A DNA stretch of 64,000 nucleotides from Volvox africanus (GCA_030268105.1 BSDZ01000020.1:1070001-1134000), one strand, 5' to 3'; numbered from the stretch's first letter, positions 11,301 through 26,300 are shown. Numbers and translations: made by a program. Notes: a model not told the origin generated them from the letters alone.

Positions 11301-14300
11301 ATGGCGGAATGCATCCCATGACCCACCTCTAAGCGTCCTATGTACGGCACGGAGCCTCCTGTAAGTCGCACTGAGAGGTTGGGAGGTGGAGGCTTCATTG
11401 AGCAGGCCAAATTGACCCTATAGTCGTTCGTAACAGAGTTCCCGAACCACGATAGTTGCTCTGCTGCTGTGGGCCACGAAGGCTTCCCGCCTTTGCATGC
11501 TGACAGAGTTGATTCTGAGCCGTTGCAGGTAACTCCGTACAGCCAAACTGGGAGGGCAAGGTCGGTGGGGAAATCCGACTCTCCTGCGCCACTTGAGATG
11601 TACGACACACCTGCACATTTGGTATGAAGGGGACTCAATGCCCACGATTGCTTTCTAACTTATGTATATGTACGATCGATGAAGGTTTGAATGCATGTAA
11701 AAATTATGTTTTTAACGAGTAGGAGTTCAGGGGTTTATATAACAACGCCTTCCAGCAAGCGTTTAAATGTATGTTTAATACACTACCATGCGGTGTGAAT
11801 TGCTGTAAGCAAACGAAGCGTGATGTAAAGCGAAGATTGTAGTAAGTAGCTAGTTGAGTGCCGCAAAGACCTATCGAGCGAGATGTTGTGGAAGTAAGGT
11901 GCTTCGTTCCTGCACCCTATCAAAATTATATAGTGGTTCTCCATTTTTGCCCTATATACATACATGGTGCATACATGGTACATACATGGTACATACATAC
12001 ATGAGGAGAGGATTCCCCGTCCTTTGAGCAGCTAGGTGTACCCCGTTTTCTGTTGGGCCCTTCTGTGGTTTCTTGGTGGCCCTGAGTACTCTGTAAGTGG
12101 CCAGGCGAGAGCCTCTGAGGTTTTGCTGGCCCAAGTAAGAGGGGGAGCACGTGGCAGGACAGACAGACAAAGCCACGTGTTCCTCCCCTGCGCTGTGGCT
12201 CGGTCCGGTCAGGATCCCCGGTGCTTGTCTTTGAAGGGCGAGTCGCCCACAGTGTAACACCCATAAACCCATACATACATGGTACATACATGGTACATAC
12301 ATACATGGTGCGACCTACTACGGGGATTTCCGCACTAAATGTTTCTGTACGCATGGTATGGTGTTTAAGCTTACTCTTGTAGCCCAGTGACCTGCAGGCA
12401 ACGTGCGACTCCGACCAGCCCCAGCCGCTCCAATCCACTACACCCCACATGCCGTTAAATGCCACCTCCAGTCGACCCATATTTGGTGATGCCTTTCCAA
12501 AGAGGCGCAATTTGCCGTCGGGGATGTAGTCTGGTTCGGGTGCGATAGGTTGATCAATCATCGCGATCATGACGGCATTATTGTGACGGCATTTATACGA
12601 CGACATGCATGGTGATCGCATGGGGGATGAAAATTATATAGTTAATTTCTGAATCAAATCATAAATAAAATACATGCATGTAGAAGTACATGTAGAAGTA
12701 ACGAGCAAACGCCCATATCGTTGCATTGAGCGAATGTACATCGATGTTTGATTCTTCATTCGTCACTATTATATGCCAACGTTGAATACTGTTTGTATGC
12801 AATATCTCTTAATATATTGTACTTAATCTATATCCTGGGTACCTGCATGTCTAGCTCCATACATAGGTCCACGCATCAAATTTATATGATATGTGCAAAT
12901 GATATCCAAATATGTATATATAAATATAAAGACGTACTCATACGACCACACGTGTGCATGCTATCATTTATACATGCAATAAGGACACACAAAGTTTTAT
13001 GGTCGTCCAGAAATATGGCCGTCAGAATGGTCATAATCTTTTCATCGTCGCTTCCTATCAAGCAAAAGGAGGCAATCTAATAAACTTACCTGACGAGCAA
13101 ATGACCCCAGCAGGAAACGATCCATAATTCCAGGAATAACTAGACCATGTGTTGTTGTTCCGCCCAGGAAGGCAATTCATCAATCGGGTCTCGTTGCCAA
13201 TACAGGCAACCTCGCTTAGCCAGGTCGGGATATCGTCGAAAGTTCCACTCCAACCCGCTCCGTTCTTAGCTATTCCCGTTCGGTACCCAAGTTGTCGGCA
13301 TGCCGCCGCCGAATCCATGGAGTCCCATGTGTACGGATAAGTACTCCATCCATATTGGGATGAGAACAGGGTAATATAACCCCAGGTGTTGTTGTAGAAA
13401 ACTTGCACTCGGCCTTCATTCGAGGCTGCACCGTACTTGAGCCGTAGAGATCCCGCTGTTGGCAGCGTATCTGCAGACACGCACATACGTAGAGCAAGAG
13501 ATAAGACAAGAAAATCTCTCCGTTGGTTGGACTCCGTACTAAAGATATATACAAGAGAATTACATAATGCTGTCAATAAATAAAAAGGATATGTACTTAT
13601 AAAAAAGACTCTTAGTACAAGATATATTAATTTATCTAATAGAATTGCTGCTAATGTAATATTATGTATGTATATGGCGGCTGGAGTTATTTAATATCCT
13701 GCTCAAACGATCCTACTCATGAATGCATTTTACGAAATAGGCCCTTCATTTGTCAGCATCCTATCTGTCTTAGAAACTCTACCTACCATTTTCAAAATCT
13801 ATTATGATAACAAGGAATAGACAATGAGACCTACCTGTATGAAGGTATGAAGTTCGCTACCTATCTGCCTGTGTTGTTAAGGTATCAGAGACACATGTTG
13901 ATGCGTGCATGCATGGGTGAAAAACAAGCAAATGCAGAAATTGGTTGCTTGTACGCGTACCGTTTCTACAAACTACGCCAGCCGCACGAGTATAATCGTT
14001 TTGGTAGAAGTCCAGGCCCCCATTGGCGCATTGCAAAAGGGAGGATTCTGTTCCTCTGCAGGCCACGTTCCTCATGACCATATATTGTCGCATCACGATT
14101 TGGTACGATGAAAAGTCAGATGCAACAGCCGAGGTTCCCCACTTGTAGCCCAGTGATCTGTGTGCGTGCGAAAGCAGGCAAGGGCGACTGGATGATGTAT
14201 AGACATGTGCATGCATGTCCATAACATGTCAGCCAAACTGCTGATATATACGAATATATGTATATATGATTATATGTATGTAATGTATACATATATACAT

Positions 14301-17300
14301 ATATACATATATACCTTGAAAACGGACTACGCACCTGCAGACTACCGTGGCGCCCAAATTACTCCAGGGGCCGCTCACGTCGACCGTGCCCCAGGCGCCG
14401 CCCCAAAATACCTCCACACGGCCCAGCCCGACCGTTCCGATCTCATCCGTCACCAATCTTATCGATCCCACCGCAGGCAACGGTGCTGTACGTATTTTAG
14501 GGAAAGTGCATAAATGGCGAAGAAATATTTGATCTCGATATATATTACACAAAATATAATATAATATAATATAATATAATATAATATAATATAATATAAT
14601 ATAATATAATATAATATAATGTAATATAATATAATATAATATAATATAATATAATATGATATATATATATATATATACATAATGGACAGTCGTTGCATAA
14701 TATGGACGAGTTAATATGGAATGAAGGAATGCGTTCATTTTGACACATGCAGGTATATGCGCCCCGAGACTGCGTGAGTGAGACGAACGAGGTAGTTTGT
14801 GAAGGAGGCGGAGTACACGCCTCCCATACATGTTAAAAGCAAGATTTCTCACCTAGGATAGGTACGAGAACAAATATAATCAAATATCAGACAACTTCAA
14901 TGATGAGTATGAGGCATGTGGGAACAAAATGGTACTTCATATGTGCATGACAGACATGCATGTGTAGTATCCTGGGGTATCTACGGGTAGTGTCCAGGAT
15001 GGACCGTGTATAGTCATCTTCCGATTGGGCCTTTGTAGGCGGACACAACAGAAATACAACAGCATGCACATGCAGAATACGCATGCAGAACATATATGTA
15101 CATGGCGTAGTGTAGTGAAGTTAGGGTTTTAGGGCGGAATGTTGTGAGTAGATACATAGATTTTAAAATGTAAATTCAGTTTTTATTGATGATAACACAA
15201 AAGAAGGTGCAAAAGTTCGAATAGCCCGACCTCCTTACCACTCGTGCAAATGACGCCAGCAGTCATATAATTATTATAATTAGTAATGTCGTAGTCCCAA
15301 GGTACTCTTGTACAATTGTGAAGCGATTTTTCCGTGCCCTGAAAAAAAGCAAATGTAATCCGCAGGAATCTTATGCATTTTAAAATTCATCGAATGGCTT
15401 GATTAGAAATTTAATAGATATATTTGACATCAAATACTTTAAATTAACAGATAGATGGCAATGGACGCGTGACGCTTGGTAGATGTGACTGAGTACGAAG
15501 ACAATATTCGAAAAATGTTTGCAAAATGATTTCATGCTCACTATCTATCTATTTAATATCTAATTACTAACAATACTTAGCATGCATGTCTTGGGATTCG
15601 AAATCTGAAACACTTACCTGTATCCGTAAACAATAAAGTACATACAATACAGCATAATAATAACAATAATAATTATTAAAGAAATCATTAATACTATATC
15701 ACACATATTTATAGTATGACAACAACGATCATTCATAAATCATTAACCTATATCACAAGCAGATGTGTATTTTTCGTACAGTAGACATAGCCGAATAATC
15801 ACGTTGTACGGATGAATGGACAACGTCCGGCTGGTTGACCTCTTGGAGCTTCATCAAGCATATCACTTCATATTGAACAAAACTTACGTTACAAGATACT
15901 CCCTTCCACACCAGTTGCAGTCCCCCATGGCCGTACAGGTTGCCCGCGTAGGTCACTGCCCTCCCTGTGACCCAGCCGAGAGATCGGCAGGCGACGCGGG
16001 CCGCCAAGTCGTCCCAGGGTTCTTGGTAGATGGTACCCCATCGGGGCACGCCGCCGGGCGCTTCTGATCCGAAGACCTCCACGCGCCCTTCCCGAGTTGA
16101 TCCCCCGCCCACCAGGCGAATGTTTCGACTGCCCAGCAGAGCAGAGAAACCTACGAATTCAGTCCCAACAAGTGGTGAGCTATCTAACGTTTACTTGGCA
16201 AATTACGTACGAATACACATATATGGCTTCAGGAAAAGAAACAAAGTTCATTAATGCTTTTAGTCGCCATTTGCTTGTAGAAGGCTTCGGAGCGAGGAGA
16301 AAGCCACTGCGCACTACGTACAAAAGTAGTATCACTCTCTACATACTGGGGACATACACGCACCACGTGTAGTAGTTGAGAGCTGCAAAGGCCACTCGAG
16401 ATGCTGACAGAGTGCTTCGGCACCTTGATATTGTGCTGGTATGTGGGCCGTGCATGTACGACTGCTACACCACAGCTTTTCACGTTCATTACGGGGCATT
16501 GTAAAGTATGTGATACAGCCACTTACCAAGAGGTTTGGCGCAACAGGAAAGTCTCAGACCCGTAACTCCAGTGTCATCGTAGTCGCCCTGCACTCGTGCA
16601 TTCACACCATCATCATAAGGCGGTGGGTAGTCAGCCAAAATAAACATTCATCCTTATAGATATCGTGGACGGATGGCTTTTAACAGTTTCTGCATTCTTT
16701 ATTATCAACCTCATTCCTTACCTTGACCAAACAATTATATATTTACAGTAACAAGTGCATGTATATCCATGCATTTACCTACTTACTAAATGTAACATGT
16801 AAGTTAGAAATGGACTATTACAAAACCTGCGCACATACAGCGCAGCAGTTCTTGTTGATATCTGCGCCCATGCATCAACAATCACGCACACATAATTGGC
16901 TGTTGTATGTTGTGTCTCTGTGTTAGTATCCATGAACCTGTTCGTTGAGGCCCGATCAGGAGGTGTCCAGTTTCCTGATCATCCCAAGCCGTAGACACCC
17001 CAGGATACAGCAGTGTACGTATGCATGCCGTCTGTGCGTGCGTAATGCTCCAAATCTCGCTCCCACCTGGGTGCCCCACCCGCCGGTCCAGAAACGGAAG
17101 CGAGAGGTGACTCCGCACATCACTGAGCCCCCAGGACAAACCGCCCACTTTCCCCAGGATCCGGCTGGGATGCCGATGCCACTGCTCACATTCCGGCCGT
17201 CACTGTGCAGCAAACGGATGGGAGAGCTCGGTAAATGTTCGGCATATGAGGAGATAGAGTCGTGGGTGTACGACCAGAACAGGCATCACAGATACCATAC

Positions 17301-20300
17301 ATAATAATCTTCATCAAACAAAATTAGTAAAATATTTAGGTATATACATGAGCGCCTTGCATGAGAACCTAGATGCTGAACGTTGGTGTATGTTGGTGTA
17401 TGTGCCTTGCTTTGCATGCGTTATATGCGTGCTTGTTTGTACCATACCCAATCCAAATCGTACAATTAATGTTAGCTGAAGTACATTCTCGTACATTTGT
17501 GTTGATGAATATAAAGGGATGCTGTAATTTGCGTCTATGGTACCTGCATAGGAACTCGATATCGGCAACACCCAAAGCATCCACACTGCTGGTTGTATCA
17601 TTCACATCGCCAAGTACACGCAAGCGCGCAGCATAGAGGTATGGTTGTGTCGTTGAGGAGGTGTTCGAGCCCGGAACTTGCGTTGTGTTGGCTGCACAAA
17701 CGCGATTTGATCCCCAGGTAGAGTAATAGTCATATGGGTAGTTCTGATACGAAGTCTGTTGAGACCGCACAACCCCGTCCTACAAAGCAATTCAAACAAT
17801 GTTCCACGCACTTTCTTAGTAAATATAAAGGGAATAGAATTGAACATTGTTTGTTTGTGTATTTGCGCAAATGCATATGTATATGTATATGAACCCGGCC
17901 AGTGGCCCTGACCGGGCTGAACCACAGTGCAGAGGGACCGCTCCTCCCCTCGCTCGAGCCAGCAAGGGCACACAGGCCTCACTAGCCTCACCCAACCACA
18001 TCAGCTCCCAGACGGTAAGGGCAAGAGAGCAATCCGTATCTCGCTAAATGCAAGAAAACTCTGCCTCCACCTCCACTGCCTCCCAAGCAAAAAGCCTGGC
18101 CCTCTCTCCCAGAGACACTCTAAGGAAAGGAGGCAATAAGATAGGACCCTATCAGACTGCCCTGAAAACCTAGACATATCTATATGTATATACATATGCA
18201 TATCTATGTTTATCATAGGGGTTTATCATAGGGCTTAAAAACCCAGTGCATTTTGCACTGGCATATGTAATTGAATAGTATATAGTTCGCCATATGGAGT
18301 TCGCCATACCATGTAGCAAAGCAACTTGATGCCCACAACACCAGCATTGTCACCGCCGTCGAAGTCGGTGTTTGATATGCTTAAGGAAAAGCCAGAGGGC
18401 AAAGCATCATCCGGGCAAGTAATTGGCGCCTGCGAAAAAAGTTTAGCCGCACACTCAGTAAACGATGGATCTCCCTGCTCGTACAAAAGTAGTTCTCAAT
18501 CAGCATTGGTGAGAACCGCCATCCACCTAGCTTGCAATTGTTCTTTGATTATCATTTTCGTTACAATCGTGATATCACAGCTGCGGCACCTGCTGATAGG
18601 AAGCAATCAAGGAATACGCGCGAAATAAACATGTAACGCATCTCATAAGCCATGTTCTTGCCTGCCAGTCCCCAAGCTTGTTTGGATCCTGCTTGCCCGA
18701 GTCGACGTCCACTACTGACAGAACCCCTGATGTGAAGATGAAGACAAGAATTAGTAGATAGGTACAGATACAGACGAAGCAATGTCATATGAAAGAGTGT
18801 GCTTGTGTGGAGTATACATGCATGTGAATGTAAAATACAATTCAAATCTTATCAATTTATGTCAATGTCAAGATTAAGGTCCATCTCCAGCTCCTGTGCA
18901 TGCACCAGCACCTGCAACGACCAGTGCCGGTAGCTTAGGTGCTCATCTTCGTAATAATAAATGTAGTAGTCGTACACATACGGCAACACACTTCCACGAT
19001 ACAAAGGTGCAGAAGCACCATATCAGCATCTCAAGAGTCCTTTATGGCTTTTGACTACTACTATAATTGCTGTAAATGCAATTTATTATTGTAGACACTT
19101 CCTCCCCTCGTGTTGTATGACGTTCTTTCGTGTTCCTGTATTTTGCGGTATCTAGCATAGCTGCAATTAAAAATTGCAACCAGATATATTCTAGCAAGGT
19201 GTAATCTATCCATTTATTCAAACGAACCTTGTGGACTTTGATTGCAGATGATACCGGAATCCCAGTTGATGTGATTCCACTCAGAACCTTCTCCGCATGG
19301 TGTCGTCGGGCCCCATTCCATTCCCCGTGGACATTCGATAATTGAACTTTCGCTCCCAGTGCAACCCATGTTGTGCAGCCAGATAGGCACACCCTGGTAT
19401 CGATAACCATACGAAAACTGAATATATCCTTGTGATCCCGAAACACGCCCTCCTGTGTAATTCAGCTGTCGACAAATAACCTGTAATAAATCACGTATAC
19501 AATTAAGCACGGAGCAGTCATGATTGAACAATATTACAACTGCTCATCTCAAATACCAGTACATATACAATATCTAAGAAACAAGGAATTGTGCGAAGCT
19601 AGATAACTGTAGTATCACGGTTCGATTATCGTCAATGCGTCGGTCGACAATGACCCGACAAGACGATAAACAAACGTGTTGTGTTGCCAGCTGTATCATT
19701 AATGCGTTACCTAGCGAATGTTCAGATCGAGCCTGCATACGTACTTTATGAGCATTAGAAGGACATAAGTCGTTAAATAATAATATTTGCTATATTGTTA
19801 CATCAATTCTGGCATAACCGACGCATAAGTGTGAGAAGTGTAACTTCTGTAGCAGTTATAGTGATAAGACAAGTTCGAGTGTGCACCACAGAATAAGTAT
19901 GCAGAAGCCCGCTTGGACTCATACCGATTAGCATTGAAATTCTAAACCATGGCTACGCGGGATAAGCGTATGGGTGTGAGATACGATTTAGAAACGATCA
20001 CAGTGGTTTCGCTACAACTGAATATTGAGACTGGGCCATTCGCATGGCATAAATATACTACATGCAAATATCGGTGATACGTCTTCTAGGGCTTATCAAA
20101 CATGCGGATCGAGAATCTGGTGCGATTTTTAGAGTGTATCGGTATCACGAGTATAATGTTGTGATATTCGGTCAGACTTCTTCATGTGTTCAATGGTTGA
20201 ACGTATTGTCAGGAACGTACTGCGGCTGATTTTCAAATGTGAAGGGTCTTATGTACGATCCTTCACCAAGTCGCTATTTATTCCCCGAAGCTGACATGCT

Positions 20301-23300
20301 TCTTTAGCTGTTTGTAACGATCTATTGCTTGCCCGGACTTTGGAGTGTCCTTGTGGCTGGAGGCATAGTGGCAGCTCCCTTGTCCAGCTTGTGCTTGTGC
20401 TTGTCAACTGTTGCGACGAGAGTTTTCACAACAGGTTATGAGCCCCGAGCGCACATGCGCGGCTGGCCGAGAGGTCGCCGGTTCGAATCCCACTGGCTGT
20501 TGACTAGGGCAGGGAGGCCGGGACGAGGCAGCTATCGGGAGACCGTGAAGCTCGACGGAGTGTCGCTCACGGAGGGGTGTTGGAGTGTGAGCAACACTCA
20601 CATACGAAAGAAAGTCAGAGCAAGTAATACGGCCCACGAGGGGCCGGGCGCTTTGCTGACTTCAACAGGTTATGAGCCCCGCGTGACGCGGTGGCCGTTG
20701 TTATAGGACTTCGTTTGTCCTGAGTTGTTTTCGAGTTTTGTGAAAGTTGAATTTACCGCCATGTCGCTTTCAAGGGAGTACGTCAAGGAGTTCTCTTCAA
20801 GCAACACCAGGAGCTGGTTCCACAAAATGGAATCAATTCTAGACTTTGATGGTTATGGCGACTACATTTCGCCTATGTTCGTCATGCCTGCGGTGGGCGA
20901 CGCGAACTACGTGAAGGAAAAGGAGATGGTGAGGAAGGCTCGAGCTGCCATTACTTTTCGTCTTGATCCGGCAACAAATGCAAGTGAGATTGCGTCTACT
21001 ACTGGGGCGCTTGATTTGTGGGAAAGGTTAAAGGCGTGGGCGAAGAACATAGAGGGAGCAGTCGTTATTTCTGCTTCGCACGCCTGGGCGCACCTTGCCA
21101 AGCAGGGTAATGAATGTATGACAGATTTTCTCACGAGGGCTGAAGACTTGTTCCGAAAGTTAGACCTTGATACTAACTACAAGATCACCGAGGCGGCGGC
21201 CATTATGCACATTGTGGGGAAATTGCCCCCTGCATACTCACATTTTGACAGTATGTTCGTTGCTTTTGGATATCCAAAGTCTTTCGCTGACTTAAGAAAA
21301 GTGCTTGTCGCGGAGGAGGCTAAGAGGATGACCGACATCAAATCTGAGGTCAAGGAGTCAACGCCGGCGCTGTTTGCTGGGCGTGAAAGAAAGTGCTATA
21401 CTTGTGGCGAGGTTGGGCACCTTGCTCACTTTTGCCCGAAGAAGAACCGTTCATCGGCGGGCGCCGGTATGTCGACCAGTGAGTCATCCGGTGGGTCACG
21501 TATTGCAAAGCAAAGGTCCGGTGTGAAGTGCACTTGGTGTGGAAGGCCGGGTCACGTTGAGGAGAAGTGCTGGAAGAAGCGGGATGGTGTGGCCAAACCC
21601 GTTGAAACGGAGAGAACTGATGTAGTTGCACTCACATTGGTGTCACGAACATGTGAGTTTATCCCACATGTGACTGACCAGACTAAGAAGTTGATTGCTG
21701 AGTTAGAGTCTGGCGTGAAGTGCATCAGGTATCTCCCGTGGCGGATGGAGAAAGTTGCTGCGTTGAGTGCAGTGGTAAAGAAGGAGATCTCCGTTCCGGA
21801 CCCTTGGTGGCTTGATTCTGGTAGTAAATACCACATTACTGGAAATAGGCTGGTCCTACATAATTTCCGCCCTTTGCCCTCGGGGTTAAAGATCAACATA
21901 GAGGTGGGAAACGGGTGTGTTTTGCCCGCTGAGGGGTATGGGGATGTAGTCCCGACCCTTGCACCTGGAGTCACCATTGAGCATGTGTTTTATGTACCGG
22001 GTTTTAAGCACAACCTAGTGTCTGTATCCAGCCTGACAGATAAGGGCTTCAATGTGCTATTTAATCAATCGGAGGCTAGGATTACGCGTGGCAATATTTC
22101 CATTGTTGCTGCTCGCTGCATTACTGGGCTATATAAATTCATGTCCAGTGCATCCCAAGTTGCTGCTGACTTCGCCTCCCTTGCTAAGTTCCCGGATGCC
22201 CCTACATTCCTGGCGTCTGAGGCCAAGTCGGCATCACTCTGGCACCGACGGCTTGGACATTTGGGCCTCACAAACATGAAGCGGTTGGTGCAAGAGGGGA
22301 TGGTGAAAGGATTAGAGGTTACTGATAAGGAATTAAGAGAGTTTGAGGGTCGGAGATGTGAGCCATGTATCTTAGGCAAGCATGCTCGTGATCCCTTCCC
22401 TGCGTCTGAGGGTAAGACACAGAAAGCTTTGCAACTGCTGCACTTGGATGTGTGTGGGCCTTTGCCCCTGTCTTCATGTGGTTACAAGTATTTCGTGACC
22501 ATGCTTGATGACTATACTGGAGCATCACTTGTGCAGCCCATTAAGGAAAAGTCAGATGTTGCTAACTTTATGGAGAGAGCAATCACCATGCTGCAGGTGC
22601 AAAGCAACGGCACATTGCAGTGTATCCGTACAGATGGTGGAGGCGAGTTTGTTAATCGCCAGGTTCAGTCGTACTGTGCTTCGAATGGTGTACGACACCA
22701 GTTGTCCGCGCCGTACACCCCCCAGCAGAACGGCAAGGCCGAGAGGCTAAACCGTACCTTGCTGGATAAGGTTAGGGCCATGTTGGCTGAGTCTGCTGTA
22801 CCAAAGGAGTATTGGCATGAGGCGTTGATGGTCGCGAATTTTGTGCGCAATCGTTCACCAGTAGCGGGGAAGCCTAAAACCCCATATGAACTTTTAACTG
22901 GTGTGGTGCCAGATGTTTCGCTACTGCGTGTGTTTGGCTGTGTTGCTTACGCGCATGTGCCTAAGGGCAAGTGTGACAAGCTAGATTCAAGGGCGCAGAA
23001 GGGCACATTCCTTGGATATGAGGCCAACTCCAAGGCATACCGCATTCTGTTGGGAGACGGGCGTATCCAGATCACACGTGATGTGTTCCTTGAGGATCAG
23101 TTTGCTTTTAGTAATCATGTTCGGCCAGAGTTGGAGGTGTTTAGCATCAGGGATGGTCCATCAGTCCCTGTTGCTGGTGCCGCTGCGGGAAATGCAGGAC
23201 AGGCCGGCGGGGCTAGTGTGGTTGATGCAGGTGTCCCTGCTGCTACTCACGCTGCTGGTGCCCCCGCGGGAAATGCGGGTGTGGCCGGCGTGGGTGCTAC

Positions 23301-26300
23301 AGGTGGTGCTCCCGTCATACCTGCTGCTGGTGCCCCCGCGGGAGATGCGGGTGTGGCGGGCATGGATGACGGTGAGGTCCCTCCTTTAATGGAGGATGAT
23401 GATGAAGGGGAGGAAGTAGATTATGGTATGTCAGAGACGGACGTTGGTGGCGACTATGGCGACGATGCTGGTGGTGATGTAGCCAGCAGTTCTGGCTCAG
23501 AAACGGGACAGGGCTCTAGTGGACATACTGGGGAGTCTGGTAACCTGGATCCAACCCCACCTTGTCCAATTCGTCAGAGGAAGCCACCCGGATGGCAGAA
23601 GGACTATGCCATGCTAGCTTCGGAACTGGAGATGAAGGAGCCTATAAGTCTGGAAGAGGCTCAGTCCCGTGTTGATTGGCCGCAGTGGAAGGCGGCAATG
23701 GATGAGGAAATGACATCACTTCAAGAAAATCGCACGTGGGAGCTGGAGGAGATTCCCATGGGTGCGCGGAAAATTGGGCTAAAATGGGTTTTCAAGTTAA
23801 AGCGTGATGCTGATGGAAATGTTGAGCGGTATAAGGCTCGCCTGGTTGCAAAAGGATTTACTCAAAAGGAAGGAGTTGATTTTGGGGAGGTTTTCGCCCC
23901 TGTTGGGAAGTATGCCAGCTTTCGTGCTTTGCTGGCTGTCGCTGCAGATCGTGATCTTGAGCTTCATCAGCTTGACATCAAGACTGCGTTCTTGCACGGT
24001 GAGCTAAAAGAGGAAGTGTACACTGAGCAGCCGCCTGGTTATAATTTAGGTGGTCCTAATGTAGTGTGCAAGTTACGTCGGGCTTTGTACGGCCTTCACC
24101 AGGCCCCTCGTGCCTGGTATATTCGTTTGCGCAAGGAGCTGGAAAGCATGGGTTTCAAGCCATCTCTGGCTGACCCTGGCTTATTTGTGAAGATTGAAAA
24201 TGGTGAACCAGTCTACGTTCTTGTTTACGTTGATGATTTGCTGTTGGCGTGTAAGTCTATGGCAGTGATTGGGCAAGTGAAGGCCCAGCTGTTACGTGCG
24301 TTTGCAATGCGAGATCTCGGGGAGACCCGGTTTTATCTGGGTTTTGAAATTGAGCGCGACCGGACTGCCCGGACCATCTCAGTCACTCAAAGGCGGTATA
24401 TCTCAAACATCTTGGAGAAGTTTGGGATGAAGGGGGCAAACTCGCGTTCCACCCCTATGGACGCGAATTTGCGCCTAACGGCAGAAGGTGATCCACTTGA
24501 CACATCCGTTCATCCGTACAGTGAGGTAGTTGGAAGCCTACTGTATTTGGCCGTCTGCTCACGACCTGATATTTCTTTTGCGGTTGGTTCATTGGCAAGG
24601 TTCATGGCAAAGCCAACTATCAACCACTGGAACGCAGCAAAGGGTGTGCTGCGGTACTTGAAGGGAACACAGGCTCTAGGAATTAAGTTTGGTGGTGGAG
24701 CCCATGTTCAGGGCTACTGTGATTCGGATCTGGCGGGAGCTGAGGGCCGCCGATCAACCACAGGCTTTGTATATTTACTAAACGGAGGAGCCATAGTTTG
24801 GTCGTCGAAGCTTCAGCCTACCGTGGCTACATCTACAGCGGAGGCTGAGTACATAGCGACTGCAGCGTCTATTAAGGACGCACTGTGGCTGCGTCACTTG
24901 TTGCACGATTTGGGTGTTCCCGTGGGCGTGGTTCCAATGAAGTGTGATAGCACCGCATGCATTGCGATGCTAGAAAGCCCAATGTCCACGGCTCGCACAA
25001 AGCACCTGGACATCTGCCATCATTTTGCACGGGAGCGCATTGAGCGGGGTGAAATCCGCATGGTTCATTGCTCCACTGCGGAGCAGTTGGCGGATATGTT
25101 CACTAAATCCCTACCTAAGGGGAAGTTTAAGTTTTGTGTTGCAGGGATGGGTCTGAGGTAGTTTTCCCGATTGACACTACGTGGGAGGTAGATTCGTTTT
25201 ACCACTCTAGATCCGCGTGGGAGTTTTTTCAAAGGCTTCTATTTTTCTATCGGTCACCAACGTTGCGCCTCGTCGTCGCAGTTGAGTTTTAATGTTGTCT
25301 TTGTTTGAAGTCACCGATGCAATTGTTAGCAAATGTCACGTCTTATGCTTGCAGTGCGTACGGGAAGTCTGCCCGCGTGGGAGTGTTGTGATATTCGGTC
25401 AGACTTCTTCATGTGTTCAATGGTTGAACGTATTGTCAGGAACGTACTGCGGCTGATTTTCAAATGTGAAGGGTCTTATGTACGATCCTTCACCAAGTCG
25501 CTATTTATTCCCCGAAGCTGACATGCTTCTTTAGCTGTTTGTAACGATCTATTGCTTGCCCGGACTTTGGAGTGTCCTTGTGGCTGGAGGCATAGTGGCA
25601 GCTCGCTTGTCCAGCTTGTGCTGAACTGGACTTTTCTCAACTGTTGCAACGAGAGTTTTCACAACATATAATACATATATGAGGATGGCCAAATAGCATA
25701 AGCTTTTACTGATCTATATTCGGACAGTCTTCAATATTATCATGTTGAACTATATTACGGTACGTTTGGCCCAAGCCAAGCCTTAATTAATAGCCGGTTA
25801 GATGATGATCGCCTGGCTTTGGTTCTGATAGCCAAATGCACCGCATCGCCGATATTGGACTGTAAGTTGTAACCTTTCCGCTATGAAGTCTTCCGCTTCC
25901 CCTGAAAGCTCGTCCGAATGCTTTGGTTTGTTTTGTGAGCACTCAGCACTCGGCACTCGGCAGTTAATGTTTAGACGTGCAGATAAGTGCATGAGCAGCG
26001 AAGAGGGGTACAACAATAACCACGGATTTTGGCCCAATCCAATGCATACAGGTGATAATATATAAATTGTATACATTAATCGCATACATAAACGCATACA
26101 TATTTATGTACCTTCATACAATAATCGAGTGGAATTCGTATTATAAATATAAACATTTCATGTGTATGCATTAAAAAAGGTCGTATTTATACCTCATTCC
26201 ATTTGGGCGAAGCAGAGTTGCATGCATAAAAAAATTGCGGATAATGCAGGCCCATATGTGGTTATTATTAGTGTCTGCTGATACAATGGCACGTGATGGC

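Larger units (their letters stand above)
20157..25666 (+). mobile_element. complete Ty1/copia LTR retrotransposon
   Basis: 5.5 kb, bounded by LTRs 20157-20433 and 25384-25666 that begin TGTTGT and end ACAACA. A 5-bp target duplication TATAA lies on both sides (20152-20156 and 25667-25671). One long gag-pol frame is intact. It is inserted in intron 21 of the SRCR gene, on the opposite strand to it. Near-identical LTRs, differing by a short indel near the 3' end and a few bases, suggest a fairly recent insertion. The 5' leader is unusual (see 20434-20680). Confidence 0.95.

Noticed and set aside
16588..16640. Extension of exon 27 upstream (reading [16 protein letters not shown])
   Set aside because: No AG acceptor in a workable frame upstream and a TGA shortly before it; the acceptor at 16588 gives phase 0 and a correct VMO-I join.
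20455..20500. tRNA- or SINE-like match (TGGCCGAGAGGT and GGTTCGAATCC boxes) in the copia leader; the same at 4325-4360
   Set aside because: The two boxes are almost adjacent, with no room for a tRNA body, and the segment is flanked by LTRs, a PBS and a polypurine tract, so a TRIM explains it better.
21350..24007. Several 60-140 codon ORFs within the copia element on both strands
   Set aside because: Overlap the intact 1466-codon gag-pol frame and show no domains.
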